Assembly: GCF_024714495.1 (NCBI RefSeq)
Contig: NZ_JAMZMJ010000003.1
Coordinates: 248,001 to 312,000 of the forward strand
DNA from: Marinoscillum pacificum
GTDB lineage: Bacteria; Bacteroidota; Bacteroidia; Cytophagales; Cyclobacteriaceae
Reading direction: 5' to 3'
Length of the DNA: 64,000 nt
Below, one piece after another: positions 8,309 to 15,796 of the stretch (position 1 is its first letter; the number at the start of each line of letters is the position of its first letter). The notes beneath the pieces were generated by a model, which made no database searches, was not told the DNA's origin, and saw only the letters and a program-made list of their open reading frames with translations. The position numbers and the translations under genes are program-made.

Positions 8309-8400
8309 AGGGTTAGTGTTTTTAGAGAGGGTTAATTTCTTCGATCAGCATTAAATAATGCATGCCCGCTAGATAACAAAATTGTCAAAGCAGTTATCGA

Positions 8401-8449
8401 AATTGTCACCCTGATCCCGATGGCTAACGGGATCGAAGGGTAGACAATT
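8401..8449. repeat. Long palindromic repeat (GTCACCCTGATCCCG type)
   Basis: Nested arms pair in order: AATTGTC/GACAATT, CCCT/AGGG and ATCCCG/CGGGAT, enclosing an 8-nt loop. A partial copy (GTCACCCTGATCTCGA) starts at 7940 on the other side of the GIY-YIG gene. It also lies just beyond the 3' end of the TonB_C-like gene, so it could serve as a terminator-like structure for it. Confidence 0.75.
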
Positions 8450-8456
8450 TCTGATC

Positions 8457-8900
8457 TCAAAAACTAAGTGGTTGATATAAGATGACGACTCTTGTGCGAA
8501 CGTATTTACCATCTAGCATACCGGGTTTCCATTGAGGCATTCTCGCGACTAACTTTTTTATAGCTATGCCGGTATTGTCTTCATTGTCTTCCAGAATTTT
8601 TATGCCGCTTAAACATCCAGAGCGCTCTACAACGGCTGAAATTTTGACGGGATCGGCAATGTCGGTTTTAAGGTTACTTCGTAAATAATTTAAGACGTTA
8701 GTGTCAGTACATTCGTATGAGAAGGTGCTGTCATGATCCCACATGGTGAGCTCGGTACATAAGCCAAAGACTGGAGGTTGGTTCACTACGGAATAGATTT
8801 CTCCAGATGGGATAGGATCATTACAATTGGTAAGCGCCACCTGAGCAGATGCTATTTGACTGGTTAGCCAGATGATACTTATTAGGATTAAGATTCTCAT
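8457..8900 (-). CDS. Secreted TonB C-terminal-domain-like protein
   Basis: A signal peptide (MRILILISIIWLTSQIASAQ) is followed by one small domain of about 125 residues. The domain ends 'VARMPQWKPGMLDGKYVRTRVVILYQPLSF', matching the TonB_C pattern MP.W.PG...GK.V..R...I..F; 'VSAVVERSGC-SGIKIL' is the preceding strand pair. There is no N-terminal TM helix or Pro-rich linker, so it is a stand-alone periplasmic TonB_C-fold domain, not an energy transducer. Several cysteines (in NCND, GLCTE, YECTD, GCLSG) could form disulfides. It lies 14 bp downstream of cydB on the same strand and may be co-transcribed with it. Confidence 0.75.
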   Translation of the reverse strand: MRILILISIIWLTSQIASAQVALTNCNDPIPSGEIYSVVNQPPVFGLCTELTMWDHDSTFSYECTDTNVLNYLRSNLKTDIADPVKISAVVERSGCLSGIKILEDNEDNTGIAIKKLVARMPQWKPGMLDGKYVRTRVVILYQPLSF

Positions 8901-8914
8901 TTTAGATTGGGTAC

Positions 8915-9949
8915 TTAATAACTCAATTCATCCATTTGAACTTTGCCTCTAAACGTCCAGAATACGAATGTAGTATATGCTGCAACTAGTGGAGTCCCAA
9001 TAGCTGCAATGACCAACATGATGCCGAGGGTCTTTTCTGATGCAGCACCATTGTAAACTGTGATGTTAAACTCCGGATTACCTTTCGAAATAATAATGAC
9101 AGGGTACAATTCAATGGCCACCACCATGAGTAACATCGCGATAGATAAACTGGAGAAGAAGAAAGCAAAATTGTACTTCTTCTTGTGAATGAGTCTTGGA
9201 ATATTGGCAATACTCAAAAATGCCAGTAATGGAACAATGAATAATACCGGAGTTTCCTTGAATCGGTCTGATAAATGTGGAAAGTAGATCAACGTATAAA
9301 CGGTAGTAATAGCAAAACTTACGATGAAGAAGATCATCGCTTCTTTTACATGTCTGGTCATTTTATCAAACTGCTTGCCTTCAGTTTTCATGATGAGGTA
9401 GATGGCTCCATGCATCATGAAAATGGCCAGCGTACATACAGCAACCATTATCGCATACGGATTGATGAATTCTAACCAACTTCCGGCAAATTCCATATCT
9501 GCATCTAGAGGCATTCCTTGAAGGACGTTGCCAAGCACAACTCCTAGCAAAATAGCCAAAAACGCGCTGGATAAACTATAAGCAACATCCCACATGTTTC
9601 GCCACCATTTCATAGGTTCTTTACTTCTAAATTCAATAGAAATCGCTCTAAAAATCAAGAAGGTTAAGAAGAGCATGAAAGGGATATACATTGCTGAAAA
9701 CACCGTGGCATATACAATGGGGAAACCAGCGAATAGAGCTCCACCACCAATTACCAACCAAACTTCGTTTCCATCCCATACCGGGCCAATTGCATTTAAG
9801 GCAACTCTTCTACTTTTTTCGTCTTTGAAAAATAGATGCCAGGCACCAGCTCCCAGGTCAAATCCATCCAATATGGCATAACCAGAAAACACTGCACCTA
9901 CTACCAGGTACCACAACGTTGCATAATCAATTCCTAAAAATGTCGCCAT
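8915..9949 (-). CDS. cydB: Cytochrome bd oxidase subunit II
   Basis: This 344-residue polytopic membrane protein has the CydB signature near its N-terminus: 'YAILDGFDLGAGAWHLF' and 'AIGPVWDGNEVWLVIGGGALFAGFP'. About eight to nine transmembrane helices follow. With CydA it forms the quinol-oxidising, O2-reducing terminal oxidase of the inner membrane. Its start overlaps the cydA stop by one base (TAATG), the classic translationally coupled arrangement. Cytochrome bd is known to be resistant to sulfide, so its position within a sulfur island makes sense physiologically. The conserved operator was not found in a convincing position for this operon. Confidence 0.96.
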   Translation of the reverse strand: MATFLGIDYATLWYLVVGAVFSGYAILDGFDLGAGAWHLFFKDEKSRRVALNAIGPVWDGNEVWLVIGGGALFAGFPIVYATVFSAMYIPFMLFLTFLIFRAISIEFRSKEPMKWWRNMWDVAYSLSSAFLAILLGVVLGNVLQGMPLDADMEFAGSWLEFINPYAIMVAVCTLAIFMMHGAIYLIMKTEGKQFDKMTRHVKEAMIFFIVSFAITTVYTLIYFPHLSDRFKETPVLFIVPLLAFLSIANIPRLIHKKKYNFAFFFSSLSIAMLLMVVAIELYPVIIISKGNPEFNITVYNGAASEKTLGIMLVIAAIGTPLVAAYTTFVFWTFRGKVQMDELSY

Positions 9950-11331
9950 TATGAATGTGTGTTTAAAGCTTCAACCATTTCTTTTTGCTTCGGACGTTGA
10001 TCAATCATCGGACTGTCATCTGGCCCGTGCTTAATCTTCTTATTGAGTAGGTACACAAAGAGTGTGAAGAGCAAACAATAGATTGCCGTGAAAAGTACCA
10101 GTGAAAATATCACCTGATTTGCAGTAACTACTTTAGAGAGCGCATCAGATGTTCTTAAGAGGCCATAGACCACCCATGGTTGACGTCCCATCTCAGCAGC
10201 AAACCAGCCTGCCTGATTAGCTATTTGTGGGAGCAATACTGCAGCTACCATTACTTGCAAGTACCATTTGTGATCAAAGAGTTTGCCGCGCCACCATAAG
10301 AAAGCTCCAAGTAGTGTTAAACCAATTAATGTCATGCCAATAGCCACCATGATGTGGTAAAATTGGAATACTGCATTGACCTGACCAGGAATATCTTCTT
10401 TTGGGAAATGATTTAACCCTTTTACAGGCTCATTAAAGTCTTGGTGAATTAAGAAGGAAAGGCCATTTGGAATTTTAATACCAGTTACTTCCTGGTTGTC
10501 ATGGTCTACCCATCCCATGATGTACATATCTGCAGCCTGCAAACTGTCGTAATGACCCTCCATTGCAGCAAGTTTAGCTGGCTGATTAATGGCAACTCCA
10601 TCTGCGGATCGGTGTCCAGTAAATAGTTGGGATAAAGAAGCGACTAACGCTACAACTAGCGCTATTTTAAAAGCTCGTTTGGAAACCTCAATATGTCTGT
10701 TCTTTAGTAAGTAATACGCATGAACACTTATGATCAAAAATGCTCCTGCTAAGAATGAGCCGATCCAAACGTGGCTCAACCGATCTACACTGGAAGGATT
10801 GAAGACCATTGCCCAAAAATCTGTAACCTCTGCTCTGGCTTCCAGCCCTTCTCCTACAATGTGATATCCAGCAGGAGTTTGCTGCCATGAGTTTGCCACT
10901 ACTATCCAAACAGCAGAGAACATGGATCCAAACCAAACGCCCAAAGTGGCTATGAAATGCACTCGTGGACTTACTCGATTCCAACCAAATAAAAGGATTC
11001 CTAAAAATCCGCTTTCCAGAGCGAATGCAAAAATTCCTTCCGCAGCTAAGGCACTTCCGAAAATGTCTCCTACATACCTGGAGTAGGTTGCCCAGTTGGT
11101 GCCAAACTCAAATTCCATGACGATACCCGTGGCTACTCCAATACCAAAAGTAAGAGCGAAAATCTTTGTCCAAAATCTTGCTAATCGTTCATATTCGATG
11201 TTGCCAGTTTTCAGATAACTCGCTTCGAATATCACCATGATCAGACCCAATCCAATGCTGAGTGGAGGGTATATGTAATGAAATGAGACAGTTAGCGCGA
11301 ACTGTATGCGGGATAGGATTTCTACATCCAT
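9949..11331 (-). CDS. cydA: Cytochrome bd oxidase subunit I
   Basis: The 460 residues contain haem ligands H18 (SFHYIYPPL; b595), H187 (SHVWIGSF) and M381 (EMGRQPW; b558), plus the quinol-binding residues K253 and E258 in 'QPAKLAAMEG'. The Q-loop between helices 6 and 7 is short compared with the 522-residue E. coli protein, so this is the short-Q-loop class. GRQPW is the family signature. It precedes cydB with a 1-bp overlap. The 182-bp gap upstream is shared divergently with the YeeE operon and contains operator box D. No separate CydX-like small subunit is visible. Confidence 0.96.
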   Translation of the reverse strand: MDVEILSRIQFALTVSFHYIYPPLSIGLGLIMVIFEASYLKTGNIEYERLARFWTKIFALTFGIGVATGIVMEFEFGTNWATYSRYVGDIFGSALAAEGIFAFALESGFLGILLFGWNRVSPRVHFIATLGVWFGSMFSAVWIVVANSWQQTPAGYHIVGEGLEARAEVTDFWAMVFNPSSVDRLSHVWIGSFLAGAFLIISVHAYYLLKNRHIEVSKRAFKIALVVALVASLSQLFTGHRSADGVAINQPAKLAAMEGHYDSLQAADMYIMGWVDHDNQEVTGIKIPNGLSFLIHQDFNEPVKGLNHFPKEDIPGQVNAVFQFYHIMVAIGMTLIGLTLLGAFLWWRGKLFDHKWYLQVMVAAVLLPQIANQAGWFAAEMGRQPWVVYGLLRTSDALSKVVTANQVIFSLVLFTAIYCLLFTLFVYLLNKKIKHGPDDSPMIDQRPKQKEMVEALNTHS

Positions 11332-11438
11332 TTTTTTTTGGAAAGTTAATAACCGATCGCCAGAATCTCGAATGAAATTGGGATTGGTTGTACTTAAGAA
11401 ATTTTGCCTGAATAGAGCTAATCTTTCTCACTTGCTGT

Positions 11439-11482
11439 GTAACAAATGTTACTTCAAGCGGTAAGTGAAAAATCTACTTTTG
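11439..11482 (+). promoter_or_regulatory. Promoter with GTAAC-N4-GTTAC box and -7 element (site D)
   Basis: GTAACAAATGTTAC (11439-11452) has both half-sites intact, and TACTTTTG (11475-11482) is a full TAnnTTTG match starting 29.5 bp from the box centre. It drives the YeeE-TsdA-porin operon. A search on the opposite strand found no CAAAnnTA at the matching distance for cydA. Confidence 0.75.
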
Positions 11483-11513
11483 AGGCTGAATCACTTGAAA
11501 TTTTTATCATCAC

Positions 11514-12089
11514 ATGAATGAAGTCATAGCGTTTATCAGTCAACCATGGCCATGGTATGTGGCAGGCCCCATCATTTCTTTAGTAATGATCAGCCTCATA
11601 TTATTCGGTAACTCCTTCGGAATATCCGCAAACCTAAGAACCATGTGCTCTATAGTAGGTGCGGGTAAGAATTGTGAGTTTTTTGACTTTAATTGGAAAA
11701 GTCAAATCTGGAATCTGGTATTCGCATTAGGGTTGGTTATTGGAGGTGTTATTGCTCATTTATATTTGACACCAAGTACTGAAGTGAATCTATCTGCTCA
11801 AACCATTGAAGACCTGAAAGCATTAGGAATAGAACAACCAGGAACACATCTGGTACCAATGGATGTGTTCTCATGGCAGTCATTATTCACCGTTCGAGGT
11901 TTCATTATCCTTGTTGTCGGAGGTTTTTTAATCGGTTTTGGGACAAGGTATGCAGGTGGATGTACATCTGGTCACGCTATCAGTGGATTGAGTGACTTGC
12001 AGTTGCCATCACTTATTGCAGTGATTGGATTCTTTATTGGAGGTCTGTTGGTGACCTACCTTGTTCTCCCATTCCTTTATACATTGTAA
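11514..12089 (+). CDS. YeeE/YedE family transporter, larger half
   Basis: This 191-residue membrane protein has about five hydrophobic segments. The central signature 'GFGTRYAGGCTSGHAISGLS' is typical of the YeeE/YedE (SufT/TsuA-type) family, whose cysteines pass thiosulfate or sulfane sulfur across the inner membrane. It is about half the length of TsuA, and the next gene encodes the matching second half (GACPGP motif), a split arrangement common in proteobacteria and Bacteroidota. It is the first gene after operator box D. Transport of thiosulfate or polysulfide-type sulfur is inferred from the family and from the TsdA-like cytochrome downstream. Confidence 0.88.
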   Translation: MNEVIAFISQPWPWYVAGPIISLVMISLILFGNSFGISANLRTMCSIVGAGKNCEFFDFNWKSQIWNLVFALGLVIGGVIAHLYLTPSTEVNLSAQTIEDLKALGIEQPGTHLVPMDVFSWQSLFTVRGFIILVVGGFLIGFGTRYAGGCTSGHAISGLSDLQLPSLIAVIGFFIGGLLVTYLVLPFLYTL

Positions 12090-12102
12090 AACATAGGATA
12101 AA

Positions 12103-12516
12103 ATGAAGTTTTTAAGATATATAGTTATAGGAATTGTTTTTGGAATCACATTAGCCAAAGCTGAAGTGGTATCCTGGTATAGAATTTATGAAATGTTCAA
12201 GTTTGAATCATTTCATATGTATGGAATCATTGGATCTGCAGTTGTCATTGGAATTGTTGCTATACAAATCATTAAACGATTCAAGATCAAGTCAATAGAT
12301 GGACAGCCAATTCACATTCACCCAAAGCAGTTTAGCATTCCAAGATATCTGATAGGAGGTATTGTTTTCGGATTGGGCTGGGCGATGACAGGAGCATGTC
12401 CAGGTCCAATGTTCATTTTGCTAGGCAACGGAGTAGGTGTTATTTTAGTTGTAATAGGAGCTGCAGTGTTAGGTACGTATACCTATGGACGTCTGCGAAA
12501 CAAGCTTCCGCATTAA
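12103..12516 (+). CDS. YeeE/YedE family transporter, smaller half (DUF6691-type)
   Basis: The 137 residues span about four transmembrane segments and carry the motif 'FGLGWAMTGACPGPMFILLGNG', in which the cysteine before PGP is the family's conserved sulfur-relay residue. It follows the larger half by 13 bp and is likely to assemble with it into a full transporter. The start ATG at 12103 follows an AGGATAAA stretch that acts as a weak ribosome site. The next gene starts 4 bp after its stop, indicating tight coupling. Confidence 0.86.
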   Translation: MKFLRYIVIGIVFGITLAKAEVVSWYRIYEMFKFESFHMYGIIGSAVVIGIVAIQIIKRFKIKSIDGQPIHIHPKQFSIPRYLIGGIVFGLGWAMTGACPGPMFILLGNGVGVILVVIGAAVLGTYTYGRLRNKLPH

Positions 12517-12520
12517 GAAA

Positions 12521-13534
12521 ATGAATACCCAAAAAGCAATCAACACCCTGGTGCAAGCTTCTCTTTTGCTGGTAGTTTCGGTTCTGGTGATTTTCGGATC
12601 ATTGATGGTTTATTTCATCAATCCAGAATTGTTTCAGACCCAAGAAGTCGCATGGCATGTACCAAATATCAAAACAGAATTGCCAACGGGAAGAGTTGGT
12701 GATCAAGTTAAATATGGATATGCACTGGTAACTGAAACTTCCAAGTGGATTGGACCAATGGCGCCTGATGGCAAGCAATATGCTGGCAATAATCTGAATT
12801 GCCAGAGTTGTCATCTGGATGCAGGTACTAAAAGAGGGTCTGCATCGTGGATTGGTGTGGTGCAACGATTTCCTCAGTTTGGAGGTCGAGAGAATAAAAT
12901 CGAAACGATCGAAGATCGAGTGAATGGATGCATGGAGCGAAGCATGGATGGTACAGCATTACCGATTGAGTCCAAAGAGATGCAGGCAATCATTGCTTAC
13001 ATGAACTGGTTAGGGGATGGGATTCCTGAAGACACACTGGATTATTTCAAGGGTTTTGCTAAACTGGAGATACCAGATGAAGCTGCTAGTCCAATAAAAG
13101 GTGCTGTGATCTATGAGCAAGAATGTAAAGTTTGCCATGGAGAAAATGGTGCAGGTGTATGGAAGGCAGATTCATCAGGATATCAGTATCCAGCACTTTG
13201 GGGAAAAGACACCTACAATCACGGAGCAGGAATGCATAGAGTGTTGACTGCTGCACAGTTTGTAAAAGGAAATATGCCCTGGGGAGTCGCTACGATTGAT
13301 AACCCTAAACTATCCGATGAGGAAGCGTATCATGTTGCAGCTTATATCAATAGTTTTGAGAGACCTCAAAAGAGCAACACCGATGAAGATTTTCCTAATA
13401 GGAAGTTGAAGCCAATGTCTACTCCTTATGGACCTTATGATGATGACTTTTCACAAGAGCAGCATAAGTATGGGCCATTTCAACCTATTGCCAGCTATTA
13501 CAAAGAGACTTACGATATTAAGAAAAGCAAATGA
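12521..13534 (+). CDS. TsdA-like diheme cytochrome c (thiosulfate dehydrogenase / tetrathionate reductase family)
   Basis: I prefer the ATG at 12521 (337 aa) over the upstream 12485, because 12485 lies inside the preceding gene. A TM anchor (~8-33) is followed by two cytochrome c domains with C94-C97-H98 (NCQSCH) and C202-C205-H206 (CKVCHG). 'NGCMERSMDG' (C137) matches the TsdA motif in which a Cys is the second axial ligand of haem 1. K249 and M252 (KGNMPWG) are candidates for the haem 2 ligand switch. TsdA interconverts thiosulfate and tetrathionate in the periplasm. The GTAAC-controlled operon with YeeE supports a sulfur substrate. Reaction direction cannot be told. Confidence 0.85.
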   Translation: MNTQKAINTLVQASLLLVVSVLVIFGSLMVYFINPELFQTQEVAWHVPNIKTELPTGRVGDQVKYGYALVTETSKWIGPMAPDGKQYAGNNLNCQSCHLDAGTKRGSASWIGVVQRFPQFGGRENKIETIEDRVNGCMERSMDGTALPIESKEMQAIIAYMNWLGDGIPEDTLDYFKGFAKLEIPDEAASPIKGAVIYEQECKVCHGENGAGVWKADSSGYQYPALWGKDTYNHGAGMHRVLTAAQFVKGNMPWGVATIDNPKLSDEEAYHVAAYINSFERPQKSNTDEDFPNRKLKPMSTPYGPYDDDFSQEQHKYGPFQPIASYYKETYDIKKSK

Positions 13535-14865
13535 GATACTTTGGAATCATCGGCTTGTCAATAGTACTAATTGCTAATCTGAAAGCACAGGGCAAATACT
13601 GGGGTAAGGTGTCTGGGCAATGGCGCAACTATTACATGGCATCTTGGAACAAAGAAGATTTGAAAGACTTTCAGACTCTTGCAACAGGAGGTAAGCTGAA
13701 GTATGAATATAACTTCAAAGAGAAACCCTGGAAAGTGGGAGGAGCTATCTACACAAGTATCAATTTGGGATTGCAGGATTTAGATGTCCCAGATCCGATT
13801 ACTGGCAAGTACAGCAGATATGAAACTGGGATGTATAATGGTAATAATTTGTCCGATCGATTTATTCTGTTTCCTGGTGAGCTTTATTTGAATTATTCCA
13901 AAGGTGGACACATGCTAACACTAGGTAGGATGAAGTTTGTTTCACCTTTTCTAAATCCAGAAGACGGAAGGATGATTGCGACGCTTGAACAAGGATTAAC
14001 TTATAAGTATTCTAACAAAGGTTTTGGATCTTTTCAATTTGGAGCATTCAATGCGATAGCAGCCCGTTCATCAGACGGGTTTTATGGCATCGGAGAAACC
14101 ATCGGTTTTTATCCAATAGGTAGAGGTGTGGATGGAAAGGAGGTAAACTATGCCGGGAGTACAGAATCCGATTTTTTATTGACTGGAAACCTGGACTGGA
14201 ATGTCACTGAAAAAATCAAAATCAATGTTTGGGAGTACTATGCAGACAATGTATTCAATACAACCTATATCAAACCAACATTAAGTTTATCAGACGAGTT
14301 GGCCATTGCGGGTGAATGGTTGCATCAGTTTAGAGTAGGAGATGGAGGCAATCAATATGATTCATTAAGATATTTTGCTGATAGAACTTCAAATGTTTTA
14401 GGTGCTGAAGTGAGTTGGAAAGCTGCTAAGAAATCCAAGTTTTCCATAGGATACGATCGTATACTTGATGGAGGGAGATTTCTGTTTCCTCGTGAGTGGG
14501 GTAGGGAGTTTTTGTTCAGCTTCCAGAAGAGAGAGCGGAGTGAAGGTAGTTCAGACAATCATGCACTGGTTTTTACCTATGATCAACAAATCAAGTTGGG
14601 TAACTCCAATCTTAGAAGTATCGCAAGTGTAGGAAGGCATTGGAAAGCTGACTTGACCAACGCAGCAGACAACAAATATGCCGTGCCTGACTATACACAC
14701 TTTAATTTGGATTTATTCTACACCCACGAAAAATTGAAGTCATTGAAGCCAGAACTACTTCTAGTCTATAAAATGGCGAACGGTACTGTGCCAGATAATC
14801 CTAACTTTTACTTCAACAAAGTGGATATGTTTCAAATCAATTTTGTGGTGAATTATAACTTCTAG
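13531..14865 (+). CDS. Outer-membrane beta-barrel (porin-like) protein
   Basis: A signal peptide (cleaved after about ...NLKAQ) leads into a 420-residue protein of alternating beta strands rich in Tyr, Trp and Gly, ending 'DMFQINFVVNYNF' with the terminal Phe required for barrel assembly. It resembles porins of the OprD/OprP/alginate-export size class, although I cannot name the exact family. The start overlaps the cytochrome stop by 4 bp (ATGA), so it is translated with the TsdA/YeeE genes. A role as the outer-membrane pore that lets thiosulfate or tetrathionate reach the periplasmic cytochrome is inference. Confidence 0.8.
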   Translation: MRYFGIIGLSIVLIANLKAQGKYWGKVSGQWRNYYMASWNKEDLKDFQTLATGGKLKYEYNFKEKPWKVGGAIYTSINLGLQDLDVPDPITGKYSRYETGMYNGNNLSDRFILFPGELYLNYSKGGHMLTLGRMKFVSPFLNPEDGRMIATLEQGLTYKYSNKGFGSFQFGAFNAIAARSSDGFYGIGETIGFYPIGRGVDGKEVNYAGSTESDFLLTGNLDWNVTEKIKINVWEYYADNVFNTTYIKPTLSLSDELAIAGEWLHQFRVGDGGNQYDSLRYFADRTSNVLGAEVSWKAAKKSKFSIGYDRILDGGRFLFPREWGREFLFSFQKRERSEGSSDNHALVFTYDQQIKLGNSNLRSIASVGRHWKADLTNAADNKYAVPDYTHFNLDLFYTHEKLKSLKPELLLVYKMANGTVPDNPNFYFNKVDMFQINFVVNYNF

Positions 14866-14998
14866 ATTTTGCCTTTTCTCGTAATATATGGACCCTAAAG
14901 AGGCATAACTGCAATCAATCTGCGGGTAGGAAATTGGCCCATTTATCTGTTTTAATATTAAAAGAGTCTTGTTGTGGAAAGGTTTAAAGGAAAAGGAT

Positions 14999-15391
14999 AT
15001 GAGAGCATTATACAACCAAATATCAGGTTTCGCGCTTATGATTGCTTGCATTATAGTTGGGCTTATTCAAATTCAAGCGAATGCTAAAGCCGGAATAGAA
15101 TCCAATAGCGTGCTCAGGCAGTACCCATTTGTAGGTGGAGAAGACATGAAGAGTTTGGGGATTTATCCAAACCCAGCACATTCATTAGTCCATATTGAAG
15201 TTGAAAAACTACTGGATGGGGTAAGCTTACGGGTGATGAACTTAAGTGGCGTTGAAGTAATGCATCAAAACTTTGCTACCTATAACTCATACGAGATAGA
15301 TTGTTCTAAGTGGTCTAATGGAATTTACATTGTCAATATTCGTGACTCCAATAATACATTATACACAGGTAAATTATTGGTTCATAATTGA
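14999..15391 (+). CDS. Small secreted protein made almost only of a T9SS type A sorting domain
   Basis: The ATG at 14999 has an AAGGAAAAGG ribosome site; an upstream in-frame start at 14969 is less likely. A signal peptide/TM segment (~10-30) is followed by a ~30-residue linker and then a 75-residue T9SS C-terminal domain. The domain starts 'LGIYPNPAHSLVHIEVE', continues 'VMNLSGVEV' and ends 'NGIYIVNIRDSNN...GKLLVHN'. There is no cargo domain between signal and sorting domain, which is unusual because such domains normally follow an enzyme or adhesin. It could be a remnant, a decoy substrate or a tiny surface protein. It lacks an upstream GTAAC box. Confidence 0.8.
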   Translation: MRALYNQISGFALMIACIIVGLIQIQANAKAGIESNSVLRQYPFVGGEDMKSLGIYPNPAHSLVHIEVEKLLDGVSLRVMNLSGVEVMHQNFATYNSYEIDCSKWSNGIYIVNIRDSNNTLYTGKLLVHN

Positions 15392-15563
15392 CGATAAATA
15401 AAGGTGATGCATGCAAGTGATGCAAAGTAGCACATGGGTACATGCTAATGAGTAATTAAAATATTTTCAAAAAAATCATTTAGCTCGGTAGGAATTATTG
15501 AGACATGCCTGTTTTATAGTTGTCGAGTTATTAAAAATATTTATAACTGATGTTAACCGAACT

Positions 15564-15623
15564 ACACCGTTCCGCATTCATTCATACACGGAATGCGCAT
15601 AAGTAATCCCTACTTAACGGTGT
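15564..15623 (+). ncRNA. Candidate structured RNA with three-way-junction potential
   Basis: Three nested perfect stems fit together in 60 bp: P1 ACACCGTT/AACGGTGT (15564-15571 with 15616-15623), P2 CGCATTC/GAATGCG (15573-15579 with 15591-15597) and P3 AAGTA/TACTT (15601-15605 with 15611-15615). A strong terminator follows 16 bp later. The region is not coding on either strand. A DNA recombination or replication structure is the alternative. Confidence 0.45.
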
Positions 15624-15638
15624 GTATTTAAGCTGGAG

Positions 15639-15667
15639 GCCCTGATTTTACCGTCAGGGCTTTTTTT
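15639..15667 (+). terminator. Rho-independent terminator
   Basis: GCCCTGA (15639-15645) pairs with TCAGGGC (15654-15660), followed by seven Ts. It ends whatever is transcribed from the structured region or the small T9SS gene. Confidence 0.92.
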
Positions 15668-15722
15668 ATGGCTTATCAATGATTTTCCTCATTAACTAGC
15701 TTGATCCATGTCAGGATTTTGG

Positions 15723-15767
15723 GTAACATAAGTAACAGGAATACAGTTCGTTACATCCGTATTTTAC
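15723..15767 (+). promoter_or_regulatory. Promoter with near-match GTAAC box (site E)
   Basis: GTAACATAAGTAAC (15723-15736) matches 9 of 10 half-site bases (right half GTAAC instead of GTTAC). TATTTTAC (15760-15767) lies 30.5 bp from the centre but matches TAnnTTTG poorly (6/8). This is the weakest of the six sites and precedes the second persulfide-dioxygenase-like gene. Confidence 0.55.
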
Positions 15768-15796
15768 CATGTGGTTTAACAAATAATATTAATCTC

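Noticed and set aside
11332-11438. cydAB as a member of the GTAAC-box regulon through box D
   Set aside because: No CAAAnnTA element was found at the expected distance on the minus strand, so only the rightward promoter fits the rule.
15546-15623. Hammerhead-like ribozyme core (CTGATG...GAAC) near the three-way junction
   Set aside because: The CUGANGA core is not complete and the stems do not enter the junction in hammerhead order.
15701-15796. N-terminal extension of the second MBL-rhodanese protein
   Set aside because: It would overlap the promoter and box E, has no counterpart in copy 1, and the ATG at 15797 gives the collinear start.
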